Shown piece by piece: positions 50,210-58,564 of a stretch of 64,000 nucleotides of DNA (positions are counted from its first letter, which is position 1; the number at the start of each line of letters is the position of its first letter). The DNA lies in contig NZ_BLRH01000009.1 of assembly GCF_025996515.1 (NCBI RefSeq), positions 372,001 to 436,000 of the forward strand, written 5' to 3'. A program made the position numbers and the translations under genes. The notes beneath the pieces are model-generated. The model made no database searches and was not told where the DNA came from. It was given only the letters and a program-made list of their open reading frames with translations. Source of the stretch: Rhizohabitans arisaemae (lineage in GTDB: Bacteria > Actinomycetota > Actinomycetes > Streptosporangiales > Streptosporangiaceae).

Positions 50210-51165
50210 TTTCTCGGTGGTTTTGGCGGAGGACCAAAGGGTTCGTCATATTTGGGGTTGCAAGCAGGTGTGGTTGACGGGTGGCAGTCCCGTCCGTCGC
50301 CTCGGACCGGATCACACAGTTCGGGATCACTCTTGGGGCCTGAACGCACACGGGGAATCTGCGATACCAGCACACGCCACCGGTCACCGCCGACGATCTC
50401 TTCCAAAGGAGTCGTGCGTACGTTACCCGCCACCATCCAGCGGGACAACACGCATGGCCAGACATCTCCGGATGGGCCAACGGTCGCCTTGCGCTCCCCA
50501 CACCGGCCGCAAAGCTGTGACACGTCCGGAACAGTGAAAGCCGCCCGGCCGACCCGGCGCACACGGTCGACCACGATCTCGGTTACCCCAAACGTTCGCA
50601 ACTGGGTCTGTGCCTGCTCAATCCGCTGTCCAGCCAGAATCGCCACAATCCCAGCCCGCACCGGGATTCCCAGGCGAACCGCCTTGACGATGCTTCGCAT
50701 CGTTCGAGCGTGGGCAGCCCGATTCCCGGTGATGCGAGCATGCTCAGCCGGATCATCGGAGTAGTAACTGGTTGCGAGACTGACCAGCGGGTGACGGAAC
50801 AGATCCCACCACTGATCACGTACCGCGATGAGATTGCTGTAGACCTCCACCATCAAACCGACTTCAACGGCTTCGGCTAGGAGGACCGGGAAATCCGGGT
50901 GCGCGGTCGGCTCACCTCCGATCAGTTGAACACGGGTGACTCCAAGCGCTGCGGTCTCAGCGATGAGCTTTCGCCATTCCCCGGTGGTCATGGAGCCCTG
51001 CCCGACGCCGGGCCCTGAGTCGGCGTAGCAGTGAGCGCAGGTGAGCTGGCAACGACCGGTGAGCTCGAACTCCAGCCACCAACCGGACATCGGCCGTCTT
51101 TTTGGCGAGCCCGCCTCCGCCACATGGATCTGTGCCGCAGCCGACCTCTGATCGTCACGCATCAT
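50206..51165 (-). CDS. Radical SAM enzyme with SPASM-like C terminus
   Basis: A 319-aa enzyme. CQLTCAHC supplies the CxxxCxxC cluster (Cys39, 43, 46); VQLIGGEPTAHPDF is the SAM-contacting GGE motif. The C-terminal part has CGRCGERKATVGPSGDVWPC, later LCDPV, DCHPS and TPACNPK, the pattern of auxiliary-cluster (SPASM/twitch) domains, ending in a Pro/Lys-rich tail. Peptide-modifying radical SAM enzymes have this plan. ATG 51165 overlaps the small upstream ORF by 4 bp and its stop overlaps the methyltransferase start by 4 bp, so the three are coupled. Lower GC at wobble positions than its neighbours suggests transfer. Confidence 0.88.
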   Translation of the reverse strand: MMRDDQRSAAAQIHVAEAGSPKRRPMSGWWLEFELTGRCQLTCAHCYADSGPGVGQGSMTTGEWRKLIAETAALGVTRVQLIGGEPTAHPDFPVLLAEAVEVGLMVEVYSNLIAVRDQWWDLFRHPLVSLATSYYSDDPAEHARITGNRAAHARTMRSIVKAVRLGIPVRAGIVAILAGQRIEQAQTQLRTFGVTEIVVDRVRRVGRAAFTVPDVSQLCGRCGERKATVGPSGDVWPCVLSRWMVAGNVRTTPLEEIVGGDRWRVLVSQIPRVRSGPKSDPELCDPVRGDGRDCHPSTTPACNPKYDEPFGPPPKPPRK

Positions 51166-51311
51166 GGCTCCTGACCGAGAGTCGCCCCATCTGGTGCAGC
51201 TTCGATGCCGCCGGCAACCGCGTCAATGAGACCCGAGGTGACTGAGTCCTTACCGGCTGTTGTGACCTGAGGGCACCGGGTGCCGATTGGAACACGGCCG
51301 GAACGGACCAT
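51162..51311 (-). CDS. Candidate RiPP precursor peptide
   Basis: A 49-codon ORF on the minus strand, from ATG 51311 to TGA 51162-51164, ending ...TLGQEP and overlapping the radical SAM start (ATGA). It has one Cys in IGTRCPQVTTAGKD, then Thr/Ser-rich and Gly/Ala-rich stretches and two Asp/Glu-containing spots (LIDAVAG, IEAAPDG). It is the only ORF between the nuclease terminator and the enzyme genes. The size, position and coupling fit a precursor peptide for the radical SAM and methyltransferase enzymes. The ATG abuts a hairpin, so ribosome access is a doubt; it could be a chance ORF. Confidence 0.5.
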   Translation of the reverse strand: MVRSGRVPIGTRCPQVTTAGKDSVTSGLIDAVAGGIEAAPDGATLGQEP

Positions 51312-51342
51312 GCGGCGTCTCCGTTGGGGGCGGAGACGCCGC
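51312..51342. terminator. Terminator of secreted nuclease gene
   Basis: GCGGCGTCTCCG (51312-51323) pairs perfectly with CGGAGACGCCGC (51331-51342) around a 7-nt loop, about 10 bp after the nuclease stop (minus strand). The RiPP-like precursor ATG follows directly, so this hairpin is also its 5' leader if transcription reads through. Confidence 0.7.
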
Positions 51343-51351
51343 GGGGGCCGG

Positions 51352-53712
51352 TTAGCGGCGGAGCAGGGTCAGGCCGAGGACGACGGGGTCGTGGTCGGAG
51401 GAGCGGTAGGCGTCGGGGGCGTAGAGGGACGGTGGGTTGAACTCGGTGTTGTAGTCGAGGATCCGGGCCTCGTCGGCGTTGATGTGCCAGATGGCGGCGC
51501 TGGTCAGACGGTTGCGCAGCGTCCCGCCGACCATGGCGTGGTCGAGCTCGCCGGACTGGGCCTCGAAGGTGTAGGTGTAGCGGAGCGGGGCCGGGACGAA
51601 GCGCTTGGTCGCGCTGACCAGACCGGCCGCCTCCAGGGTGTCGATCGGGTCCTCCTCGCCGTAGGAGTTCAGGTCGCCGATGACGAGCGGGTTCACCAGG
51701 TTCCGGGTCGCGATCAGATCCAGCACGGCCTGCGACTGCCGGATCCGGGTCGGGTTCCAGCAGGCCTGGCCGTCTCCCTGGTCGGCTTCGGGCCCGGTGG
51801 CGCCGTCGCACCGCTTCGACTTGAAGTGGTTGACGATCATGGTGAACGGCTCGCTGCCGCCGGTCCGCTCGAACTTCTGGATCAGCGGCGGCCGGCTGAA
51901 CACCGGATCCTCGCTGGATTCGGCGGCGCCCACCGGCCGTACCTTGCCGGGCTTGTAGACGACACCGACCTGGATCACGTCGGTCCCCGGGAAGGGATGC
52001 GCCAGCGCGGCGTAGGTACCCGCGCCCATCTGGGCGTTGAGGGCGCCGACCAGCGCGTCCAGGGCCGTCTGGCCGTTGTTCTCGACCTCCATCAGCCCGA
52101 CCACGTCCGCGTTGATCGTCTTGATCGCCGAGACGAGCTTGTCGAGCTGGCGGGTCCGCTCGGCCGGGTTGTTCGCGCCGCGGCCGGGCGGGTTGTCGGT
52201 GGTGAACCAGTTCAGGGTGTTGAAGCTCGCGACCTTCACGTTGCCGATCACCGGGAAGGGCACCGGGATCCGCGGGTTGGTGCGCAGGAAGGTGATCGGC
52301 TTGGTCGGCTGGAGCCGGTACAGGTTGAAGCCGTAGGAGAGCACGCCCTCGATCCCGACCGCGGCGTCGCCCAGACGCACCGTGCGCGGTGAGGTGTACG
52401 GCACCTGGGCGGGGTTCTGCACGTTTGAGCCGTCGTCGACGAGCAGGCTACGACGGTTGTTCAGCGCCTGCGAACCGCCCGCGCGGTCGGTCGGATGGAA
52501 GAGCCGCCCCTCGGAGGAGACGGTGACCTCGCCGAAACGGCCGAGGTTGAAGTGCTCGGTGGCGACGAGCGGCTCGGGGAAGCGGAGCAGCACGCCCTCC
52601 AGCGGCTCGAAGCTCGCGCCCTCGGCGAGCGGCAGGCTCACCGGCCGCGGCGCGACGGTCCCGGTTCCGCAGACGTCCACGGCGGTCACCGAGGACACCT
52701 GGGTCAGGCCGTTGAACTCGGCCGCGCGTCCGGTGACCAGCACCCGGTCCCCGACGTTGACGTCCTTGATCGAGGCTCGGGCGAACACGAACAGCCCGTC
52801 GGAGGTGGCGGGGTCGGCGTCCGGGGTCGGGTCCTGCAGGTAGAAGCCGCTGAGCTGCGTCGTCTCCTGGAAGTCACCCGTCACCACGCCCTCGACCCGG
52901 ACCGTCTGACCGGGGATCGGGGTCGACGCCCCCGACCCCTGCACCTGGGCGACCTCATGGGTGGGTGCGACGTCGCAGGGCTCGGGCGTCACCGTCGGGG
53001 TCGGGGTGGGGGTGACCGTCGGGGTCGGGGTGGGGCTGCTGTCCGGGCCGCAGGGCGCCGCCGGGGAGGCCGAGTTACGCGGTGCGGGCGCGCCCGACTC
53101 CAGGTCCGTGGCGTTCTGGTCGGTGTCGAGGCAGCCGTTCTCCTTGCGCAGGCCCGCGGTGGTGACGGAGAGGGCCGGCGCGGCGCCGCTCCCTTCGAAG
53201 AAGTTGGCGGTGCCGTACCCCACCAGGTCGGCGACCAGGGCGAGCTGCTCGGCCGAGCACGCGGCCGATCCTCCGTTGCAGGCCAGGCCGGTCGCGGATC
53301 TGACCAGGGCCACCTTGCCCGCGCCGCCGCTCAGGTTGGCGGCGCCGGTGGAGTCGGCGGCCGGTGGCGGGGAACCGCTCGCTCCGCCCGCGAGCTGAAC
53401 CAGGTGGTAGCCGCCGGGCGGGATCGACCCGGAGAGCGCGGCCACCGGATTGGCGGCGAAGTTCCCGGTTCCGGTGGCGCTCGCGTACTGAACCGACCAG
53501 CCGTCGAGGGAGAGGGTGCCCGTGCTCCGGTTGAACAGTTCGACGTAGTCGTTGGTGAGCGGCGCACCCGCGTTCCCGCCACCCCCGTAGACCTGGCTGA
53601 TCACCACGGCGCCGGGTTCGGCCGAGGCCGGAAGGGAGGTGAGGGTTGCGACACCGGCGACGACCAGGCCGACGGTGACCAGGGCGGAGAACGCCCGATT
53701 TCGTAGACGCAT
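51352..53712 (-). CDS. Secreted ExeM/NucH-type endonuclease with lamin-tail domain
   Basis: A 786-aa exported nuclease. Signal peptide about 1-31 (LPASA), then a lamin-tail domain (VVISQVYGGGGNAGAPLTNDYVELFN, about 35-180), a linker rich in TPTPTVTP, an OB-fold region (about 245-400, VRVEGVVTGDF ... GFYLQDPTPDAD) and an endonuclease/exonuclease/phosphatase domain (about 490-786) with VASFNTLNWF, VGLMEVENNG, VIGDLNSYGEEDP and terminal SSDHDPVVLGL. It should degrade extracellular DNA for phosphate or nitrogen. The 6-6-6 inverted repeat just upstream may regulate it. Confidence 0.93.
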   Translation of the reverse strand: MRLRNRAFSALVTVGLVVAGVATLTSLPASAEPGAVVISQVYGGGGNAGAPLTNDYVELFNRSTGTLSLDGWSVQYASATGTGNFAANPVAALSGSIPPGGYHLVQLAGGASGSPPPAADSTGAANLSGGAGKVALVRSATGLACNGGSAACSAEQLALVADLVGYGTANFFEGSGAAPALSVTTAGLRKENGCLDTDQNATDLESGAPAPRNSASPAAPCGPDSSPTPTPTVTPTPTPTVTPEPCDVAPTHEVAQVQGSGASTPIPGQTVRVEGVVTGDFQETTQLSGFYLQDPTPDADPATSDGLFVFARASIKDVNVGDRVLVTGRAAEFNGLTQVSSVTAVDVCGTGTVAPRPVSLPLAEGASFEPLEGVLLRFPEPLVATEHFNLGRFGEVTVSSEGRLFHPTDRAGGSQALNNRRSLLVDDGSNVQNPAQVPYTSPRTVRLGDAAVGIEGVLSYGFNLYRLQPTKPITFLRTNPRIPVPFPVIGNVKVASFNTLNWFTTDNPPGRGANNPAERTRQLDKLVSAIKTINADVVGLMEVENNGQTALDALVGALNAQMGAGTYAALAHPFPGTDVIQVGVVYKPGKVRPVGAAESSEDPVFSRPPLIQKFERTGGSEPFTMIVNHFKSKRCDGATGPEADQGDGQACWNPTRIRQSQAVLDLIATRNLVNPLVIGDLNSYGEEDPIDTLEAAGLVSATKRFVPAPLRYTYTFEAQSGELDHAMVGGTLRNRLTSAAIWHINADEARILDYNTEFNPPSLYAPDAYRSSDHDPVVLGLTLLRR

Positions 53713-53723
53713 GGCCGGAGCGT

Positions 53724-53741
53724 AGGTCAGTTAAATGACCT
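53724..53741. promoter_or_regulatory. Inverted repeat upstream of nuclease gene
   Basis: AGGTCA-gttaaa-TGACCT is a perfect 6-6-6 repeat, 12 bp upstream of the nuclease ATG (53712). On the minus strand GGTCATTTAACTG partly resembles a PHO-box unit, which would fit a phosphate-controlled nuclease, but only one unit is visible. A generic dimer operator is equally possible. Confidence 0.45.
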
Positions 53742-53903
53742 TATAAATGGATATGAGGTGGCTTTGACACAACATGTCGAAGTCCAGAACGGCGCTATGG
53801 CGGCTCGCGACCTTGCCCCGGACAAATCGGAGCACCCGGCGGTCCTGGAGCCCTTGTTCCGCCTAGGCTGTGCACTATATCGACGATCGCAGGAGGTGGG
53901 CGG

Positions 53904-54593
53904 GTGACGGAGCCGAATCGGATCGACGACTACGTCGACCTGCTCGACCGGACTTTGAAGGGTACGGGCAGAGCCCGGCGCGATCTGCTCGCCGAGGTCC
54001 GGGACAGCCTGGAGGACGCCGCCGAGGCCTACCGGGCGAAGGGGTTCGACCGGGACCGGGCGGAGCGCCACGCGATCGAGGATTTCGGGCGGCTCGACGA
54101 GGTGGCGCCGGGGCTGCAGGAGGAGCTCGCCGTCGGCCAGGGGCGGCGCACCGCGGCCCTGCTCTTCCTCGCCCTCCCCGCCACCGTGCTGATGTGGGCC
54201 CTGATCGGGCAGAACTTCTCGCCCGCGGGGCCGCAGCCCACCCCGCCGTGGTGGTTCACCCCGGTGGCCCGGTTCGTGGACGGGGCGCAGCTCCTCGTCG
54301 GCGTGTTCGGGGCGATGGGGATGTACGCCTTCGGCCGGGGGCTCCGCCGCATCCGGCGGACCCGGCGGATCACCCGGGCCATCGGGCTTCTCACCCTGAT
54401 CCAGATGCCGGTGGTGATCGCCTGCGTGGCGCTCATGATGGCCGGCGGGGACAGGATCGCCGCGTACTCGCACTACCCGCCGGGTCTGCTCGCCGTGCTG
54501 GTCAGCCTGGTCCTCTGCCTGCTCCAGATCCGGAGCGCGACCCGCTGCCTCATCGTCACCCCGGGGCCGGGCATCCGCACCGCGACCTGCTGA
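53904..54593 (+). CDS. HAAS/permease-prefix-domain membrane protein
   Basis: A 229-aa protein from GTG 53904 with AGGAGG at 53891-53896. An N-terminal HAAS (permease prefix 1) domain (IDDYVDLLDRTLKGTGRARRDLLAEVRDSLEDAAEAYRAKG ... HAIEDFGRLDEVAP, about 6-70) precedes about four membrane helices. HAAS proteins usually follow PadR regulator genes and are thought to interact with them at the membrane. No PadR gene is next to it here; the promoter region is shared with the divergent nuclease gene. Confidence 0.8.
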   Translation: MTEPNRIDDYVDLLDRTLKGTGRARRDLLAEVRDSLEDAAEAYRAKGFDRDRAERHAIEDFGRLDEVAPGLQEELAVGQGRRTAALLFLALPATVLMWALIGQNFSPAGPQPTPPWWFTPVARFVDGAQLLVGVFGAMGMYAFGRGLRRIRRTRRITRAIGLLTLIQMPVVIACVALMMAGGDRIAAYSHYPPGLLAVLVSLVLCLLQIRSATRCLIVTPGPGIRTATC

Positions 54594-54845
54594 GCCTTTC
54601 GGGCGCGGACCCGGGACCTCGCCCCGGACACCTGCGGCGGACCCGGCACCCCGGGCCCCCGCAAGCGGGACCGGCCCGCGAGCCCCGGTGACCTGCGCGA
54701 CCTCGTCCGCCCGGCGCCTCGGCAGGACGACTTCCCGTCGACACCGGCCTGAGCCCGCCGCCCCTTACTCATCCGCTTTCACCAAGATTCTCACTGTTTC
54801 AAGGGTTTTCTTCGGAAATGCCCGAGCCGCACAGCGGAGCCGCCG

Positions 54846-54870
54846 ACATGTAGGCTCTTTACATGTAGGC
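54846..54870 (+). promoter_or_regulatory. Direct repeat upstream of cydA
   Basis: ACATGTAGGC occurs at 54846-54855 and again at 54861-54870, 15 bp apart, ending 21 bp before cydA. Each half contains palindromic ACATGT. A regulator or promoter role in oxygen control of the cyd operon is inferred from location only; no Rex-type site is seen. Confidence 0.45.
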
Positions 54871-54891
54871 AGACATACCTAAGGTGGCTTG

Positions 54892-56076
54892 ATGGAAGCG
54901 CTTGACCTCGCCCGCGCCCAGTTCGCGGTGACGACAAGCTTGCATTTTCTGTTCGTGGTGCTCACCCTCGGCCTCGCCCCGCTGGTCGCTTTGATGCAGA
55001 CCAGGGCGGTGATCACCGGGCGGGAGATCCACGAGCGGATGACCCGGTTCTGGGGCCAGATCTACGTGATCAACTACGGGCTCGGCATCTTCACCGGACT
55101 GGTGCAGGAGTTCCAGTTCGGGCTGCACTGGAGCGGCCTGGCGCACTACGCCGGCGACGTCTTCGGCGCGCCCCTGGCCATCGAAACCTTGGGAGCCTTC
55201 TTCCTGGAGTCCACCTTCCTCGGTCTGTGGATCTTCGGCTGGCACCGTCTGCCCAAGTGGGCCCACCTGGCCTGCATCTGGATCGTCACCCTGACCGCCT
55301 ACGCCTCGGCCTTCTGGATCATGGTGGCCAACTCGTTCCTGCAGAACCCGGTGGGCTCCGAACTCCGCGGCGGCAAGCTGGTGATCGTCGACTTCGGCGC
55401 CCTGGTCACCAACCCCAACCTCGGCATGGCGCTGGGCCACACCGTCGGGGCCGGACTCTGGACCGCGAGCTTCGTGATGATCGGTGTCTGCGCGTACCAC
55501 TTCATCAAGCGAACGGCCGAGCAGGAGTTCTTCCTCCGCTCGATGCGGCTGGCGGTCTGGACCGGTTTCCTCGCCTCCCTGGTCACGGTCGGTTTCGGCT
55601 ACGCGCAGTTCGGCGTCCTGGGGGACACCCAACCCGGCAAGACAGACGGCGTCGAAGGCTACCTGGCCAACATGATGACGCTGGGGAACCTGCTGACCGT
55701 GATCTCCTTCTTGATCCTGCCCCCCCTGCTGATCCGAGGCTGGATCGCCAGACGGCGGATCCTGCTGGGCCTGCTGATCCTGTGCGTTCCGCTCCCCTTC
55801 ATCGCCTCGATCCTCGGCTGGCTGGTCCGGGAGATCGGGCGGCAGCCGTGGCTCGTCTACAACAAGCTCACCGTCGCCGACGGCGTCGCCCACGTTTCAA
55901 CGGCGAGCGTGACCTTCTCCTTCATCGCCTTCACCACGGTGCTCGGCCTGCTCGCCCTCGCCGACTACGCGCTCATCATCCGAGCCGCCCGACGCGGGCC
56001 CGGCGACGTCCCCCTGGGCGCCCGCGGCGGACCCGGCACCTCCGCCTCCGCCGGCACGCCCGCGCTCACCCTGTAA
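54892..56076 (+). CDS. cydA: Cytochrome bd ubiquinol/menaquinol oxidase subunit I
   Basis: A 394-aa membrane subunit binding hemes b558, b595 and d. ATG 54892 (AAGGTGG upstream) is chosen over TTG 54889. TSLHFLFVVLTLGL near residue 18 provides the first heme His, FAVTTSL the entry helix; GHTVGAGLWTASFV carries the second; GRQPWLVYNKLT is the family signature after the short Q loop. It lacks the long Q-loop insert and C-terminal extension of E. coli CydA (522 aa), placing it among short-loop oxidases. First gene of a four-gene cyd operon for respiration at low oxygen. Confidence 0.94.
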   Translation: MEALDLARAQFAVTTSLHFLFVVLTLGLAPLVALMQTRAVITGREIHERMTRFWGQIYVINYGLGIFTGLVQEFQFGLHWSGLAHYAGDVFGAPLAIETLGAFFLESTFLGLWIFGWHRLPKWAHLACIWIVTLTAYASAFWIMVANSFLQNPVGSELRGGKLVIVDFGALVTNPNLGMALGHTVGAGLWTASFVMIGVCAYHFIKRTAEQEFFLRSMRLAVWTGFLASLVTVGFGYAQFGVLGDTQPGKTDGVEGYLANMMTLGNLLTVISFLILPPLLIRGWIARRRILLGLLILCVPLPFIASILGWLVREIGRQPWLVYNKLTVADGVAHVSTASVTFSFIAFTTVLGLLALADYALIIRAARRGPGDVPLGARGGPGTSASAGTPALTL

Positions 56077-56091
56077 AGGAGACGCCAGACC

Positions 56092-56814
56092 ATGGAACTC
56101 TTGTGGCTCGCGATCTTCGCGATCCTGCTCATCGGCTACTTCGCCCTTGAGGGCTTCACGATCGGCGTCGGCCTGACCCTGCCGTGGCGCCCCAAGGCGG
56201 AACGGGGCGAGCACATCACGGCGATCGCCCCGTTCGTCCTGGCGGGCGAGGTCTGGCTGGTCGGCTTGGCCGGCGTCCTGTTCGGGGCGTTCCCCCGGCT
56301 GGAGGAGCCGGTCATCACCGAGAACCACACCGTCGTGGTGCTGCTGGTGCTCTCCTGGGTGCTCAGGGACGCCGGACTCTGGTTCCGGGCCAGGGCGGAC
56401 TGGATCGTCTGGCGCAGGGGCTGTGAGACGTTGCTCACCGTCGGCAGCGTCGGGCTCGCGCTCTCCTGGGGGACACTCGTCTCGGCGTTGATACACGGAT
56501 CGGTGACCGCCCTTGCCGTGCTCTACGCTGGAATCATCATGGCGCTCTTCGCCCTGCACGGCATGAGATTCGCCGCCTGGCGCCTCAGGGGAGGCAAGGC
56601 AGGCGCCCTCGCCGTGTCGGCGATCGCGGCGGCCGTCCCGGCGATCGTCCTGATCGCCGGATTCGCCGGAACCCTGCTGGACAACACCGCCGACGGCGGG
56701 GCGCTGACCGCCATGGCCTGGATCCTCGGGCCGATCATCCCGGTGATGGCCTTCGCCCAGTGGTGGGTCTGGCGCACGTTCTCCAAGCCCTCCGACATCC
56801 CCTCGTTCTTCTGA
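56092..56814 (+). CDS. cydB: Cytochrome bd oxidase subunit II (short form)
   Basis: A 240-aa membrane protein from ATG 56092 (AAAGGAGA upstream), 15 bp after cydA. LLIGYFALEGFTIGVGL is the first-helix signature (usual form YFxLDGFDLGVG; here Asp is Glu in LEGF and Asp is Thr in FTIG). Six or seven hydrophobic segments are visible; usual CydB has eight in 330-380 aa, so about 100 residues are missing relative to common CydB, mostly between the N-terminal and C-terminal helices. The ORF is intact and ends 4 bp before cydD, so this looks like a genuine compact subunit. Confidence 0.88.
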   Translation: MELLWLAIFAILLIGYFALEGFTIGVGLTLPWRPKAERGEHITAIAPFVLAGEVWLVGLAGVLFGAFPRLEEPVITENHTVVVLLVLSWVLRDAGLWFRARADWIVWRRGCETLLTVGSVGLALSWGTLVSALIHGSVTALAVLYAGIIMALFALHGMRFAAWRLRGGKAGALAVSAIAAAVPAIVLIAGFAGTLLDNTADGGALTAMAWILGPIIPVMAFAQWWVWRTFSKPSDIPSFF

Positions 56815-56818
56815 CGCC

Positions 56819-58564
56819 ATGCACAAGGACCTGGTACGGCTGGCGCGGGGCAGGCACCTGTACGTCTGCCTGCTGGCCGCCGTCGCGGCGGGTCTGCTCG
56901 TGCTCGTCCAGGCCGAACTCCTGGCCGGACTCCTCTCGGGTGCCCCCCTGATCGTGCAGGGGGCCGCCCTGGCGGGAGTCCTCGCCACGGTGATCGCGTC
57001 ACGGGCCGGGCTCGTCTGGATCCAGGGGGTCTTCGCCGCCCGGACCGCGACGGCCCTCAAGCTCACCCTGCGAAACCGCCTCCTCGCCCACCTGCACCGG
57101 CAGGCCCCCGGAGGCGGCGCGGACCGCCGCTCGGGCGAACTCGTCACCCTTACCGGACGCGGTCTGGACTCCCTCGACCCCTACATCACCGGATACCTGC
57201 CCCAGGCGGCCGTCGCGGCGGTCATCCCGGTCGCGGTGCTGATCCGCCTGACGGTCGCCGACCTCGCCACCGCGGTGATCGTGCTGCTCACCCTGCCGCT
57301 GATACCGATCTTCGGTGCGCTCGTCGGCTGGCAGACCAAGGTCGCCACCGAACGGCAGTGGCACGCGCTCACCCGCCTCGGCGGCCACTTCCTCGACGTG
57401 GTCCAGGGCCTGCCGACGCTGCGGGTGTTCGGCCGGGCCCGCCACCAGGCCACGGTCATCCGGTCGGTCGCGGACGCCCACCGGTCCGCGACCATGGCCA
57501 CCCTGCGCATCGCCTTCCTCTCCTCCCTCGTGCTGGAGCTGGTCGCGACGCTCTCCCTCGCCCTGGTCGCCGTCCCCGTCGGGCTGCGGCTCCTGGCCGG
57601 TTCCCTCGACCTGCACACCGCCCTCCTCGTCCTGATCCTCGCCCCCGAGGCGTACGTCCCGCTCCGCGTGCTCGGCCTGCGGTTCCACGCGGCGATGGAA
57701 GGGGTGGCGGCGGCCGACCAGGCGTTCGCCGCACTCGCCCCGTCCTCCGGCGGGGAGCAGCCCGGCGACACCGCACCGGGTTCCGGCCAACCCGCGGCCG
57801 CCGTCACACCCCGGATCGGCCGGGCGTACGGCGAATCCGCGGCCACGGGCGTCCCCCCCGAACCCGGGCGCATCCGGTTCGAGGCGGTGACCGTGCGCTT
57901 CCCCGGCCGTGCCGAGCCCGCCCTCGACGAGGTGCACCTCGCCGTCGAGCCGGGCGAGTGCGTCGCGCTGGTCGGACCGAGCGGTGCGGGCAAGAGCACC
58001 CTGCTCCACCTCCTTCTCGGCTTCGCCCGGCCCGCCGAAGGCCGGATCCTGATCGACGGGGTGGACCTGGCCGCCCTGGCGGAGGACCGCTGGCGGCGGG
58101 AGCTGGCGTTCGTGCCGCAGAACCCGCACCTGTTCGCCACCACGATCGCCGAGAACATCCGCCTCGGCTCCCCCGACGCCCCCCTGGACGCGGTGCGCGA
58201 GGCCGCCGTGGCGGCCCACGCCGACGAGTTCGTCTCCCGGCTGCCCCACGGTTACGACACCGAGCTCGGTGAACGCGGCCTGGGGCTCTCCGCCGGCCAG
58301 CGACAGCGCATCGCGCTCGCCCGCGCCTTCCTGCGCGACGCCCCGATCCTGCTGCTCGACGAGCCCACGGCCCGGCTGGACGGCCGGAGCGAGGCCGCCG
58401 TGGTGGACGCGGCCCGGAAACTGACCCGGGGCCGCACGTCCCTGATCGTCGCCCACCGCCCGGCCATCCTGGGGATCGCCGACCGAATCGTCCGGGTCGA
58501 CCAGGGCCGGATCGTCACCGCGGCGCCCGGCCCGGCCGACTCGCCACTCCTGCGGAGCATGTGA
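56819..58564 (+). CDS. cydD: Thiol reductant ABC exporter subunit CydD
   Basis: A 581-aa half-transporter: membrane domain with about six helices (about 15-310), a Pro/Ala-rich linker (about 310-350), then an ATPase with Walker A GPSGAGKST (about 386-394), Q-loop FVPQNPHLFATT, signature LSAGQRQRIALARAFL, Walker B PILLLDEPTARLD and switch His in VAHRP. With CydC it exports glutathione or cysteine, needed for assembly of cytochrome bd. It starts 4 bp after cydB and overlaps cydC. Confidence 0.92.
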   Translation: MHKDLVRLARGRHLYVCLLAAVAAGLLVLVQAELLAGLLSGAPLIVQGAALAGVLATVIASRAGLVWIQGVFAARTATALKLTLRNRLLAHLHRQAPGGGADRRSGELVTLTGRGLDSLDPYITGYLPQAAVAAVIPVAVLIRLTVADLATAVIVLLTLPLIPIFGALVGWQTKVATERQWHALTRLGGHFLDVVQGLPTLRVFGRARHQATVIRSVADAHRSATMATLRIAFLSSLVLELVATLSLALVAVPVGLRLLAGSLDLHTALLVLILAPEAYVPLRVLGLRFHAAMEGVAAADQAFAALAPSSGGEQPGDTAPGSGQPAAAVTPRIGRAYGESAATGVPPEPGRIRFEAVTVRFPGRAEPALDEVHLAVEPGECVALVGPSGAGKSTLLHLLLGFARPAEGRILIDGVDLAALAEDRWRRELAFVPQNPHLFATTIAENIRLGSPDAPLDAVREAAVAAHADEFVSRLPHGYDTELGERGLGLSAGQRQRIALARAFLRDAPILLLDEPTARLDGRSEAAVVDAARKLTRGRTSLIVAHRPAILGIADRIVRVDQGRIVTAAPGPADSPLLRSM

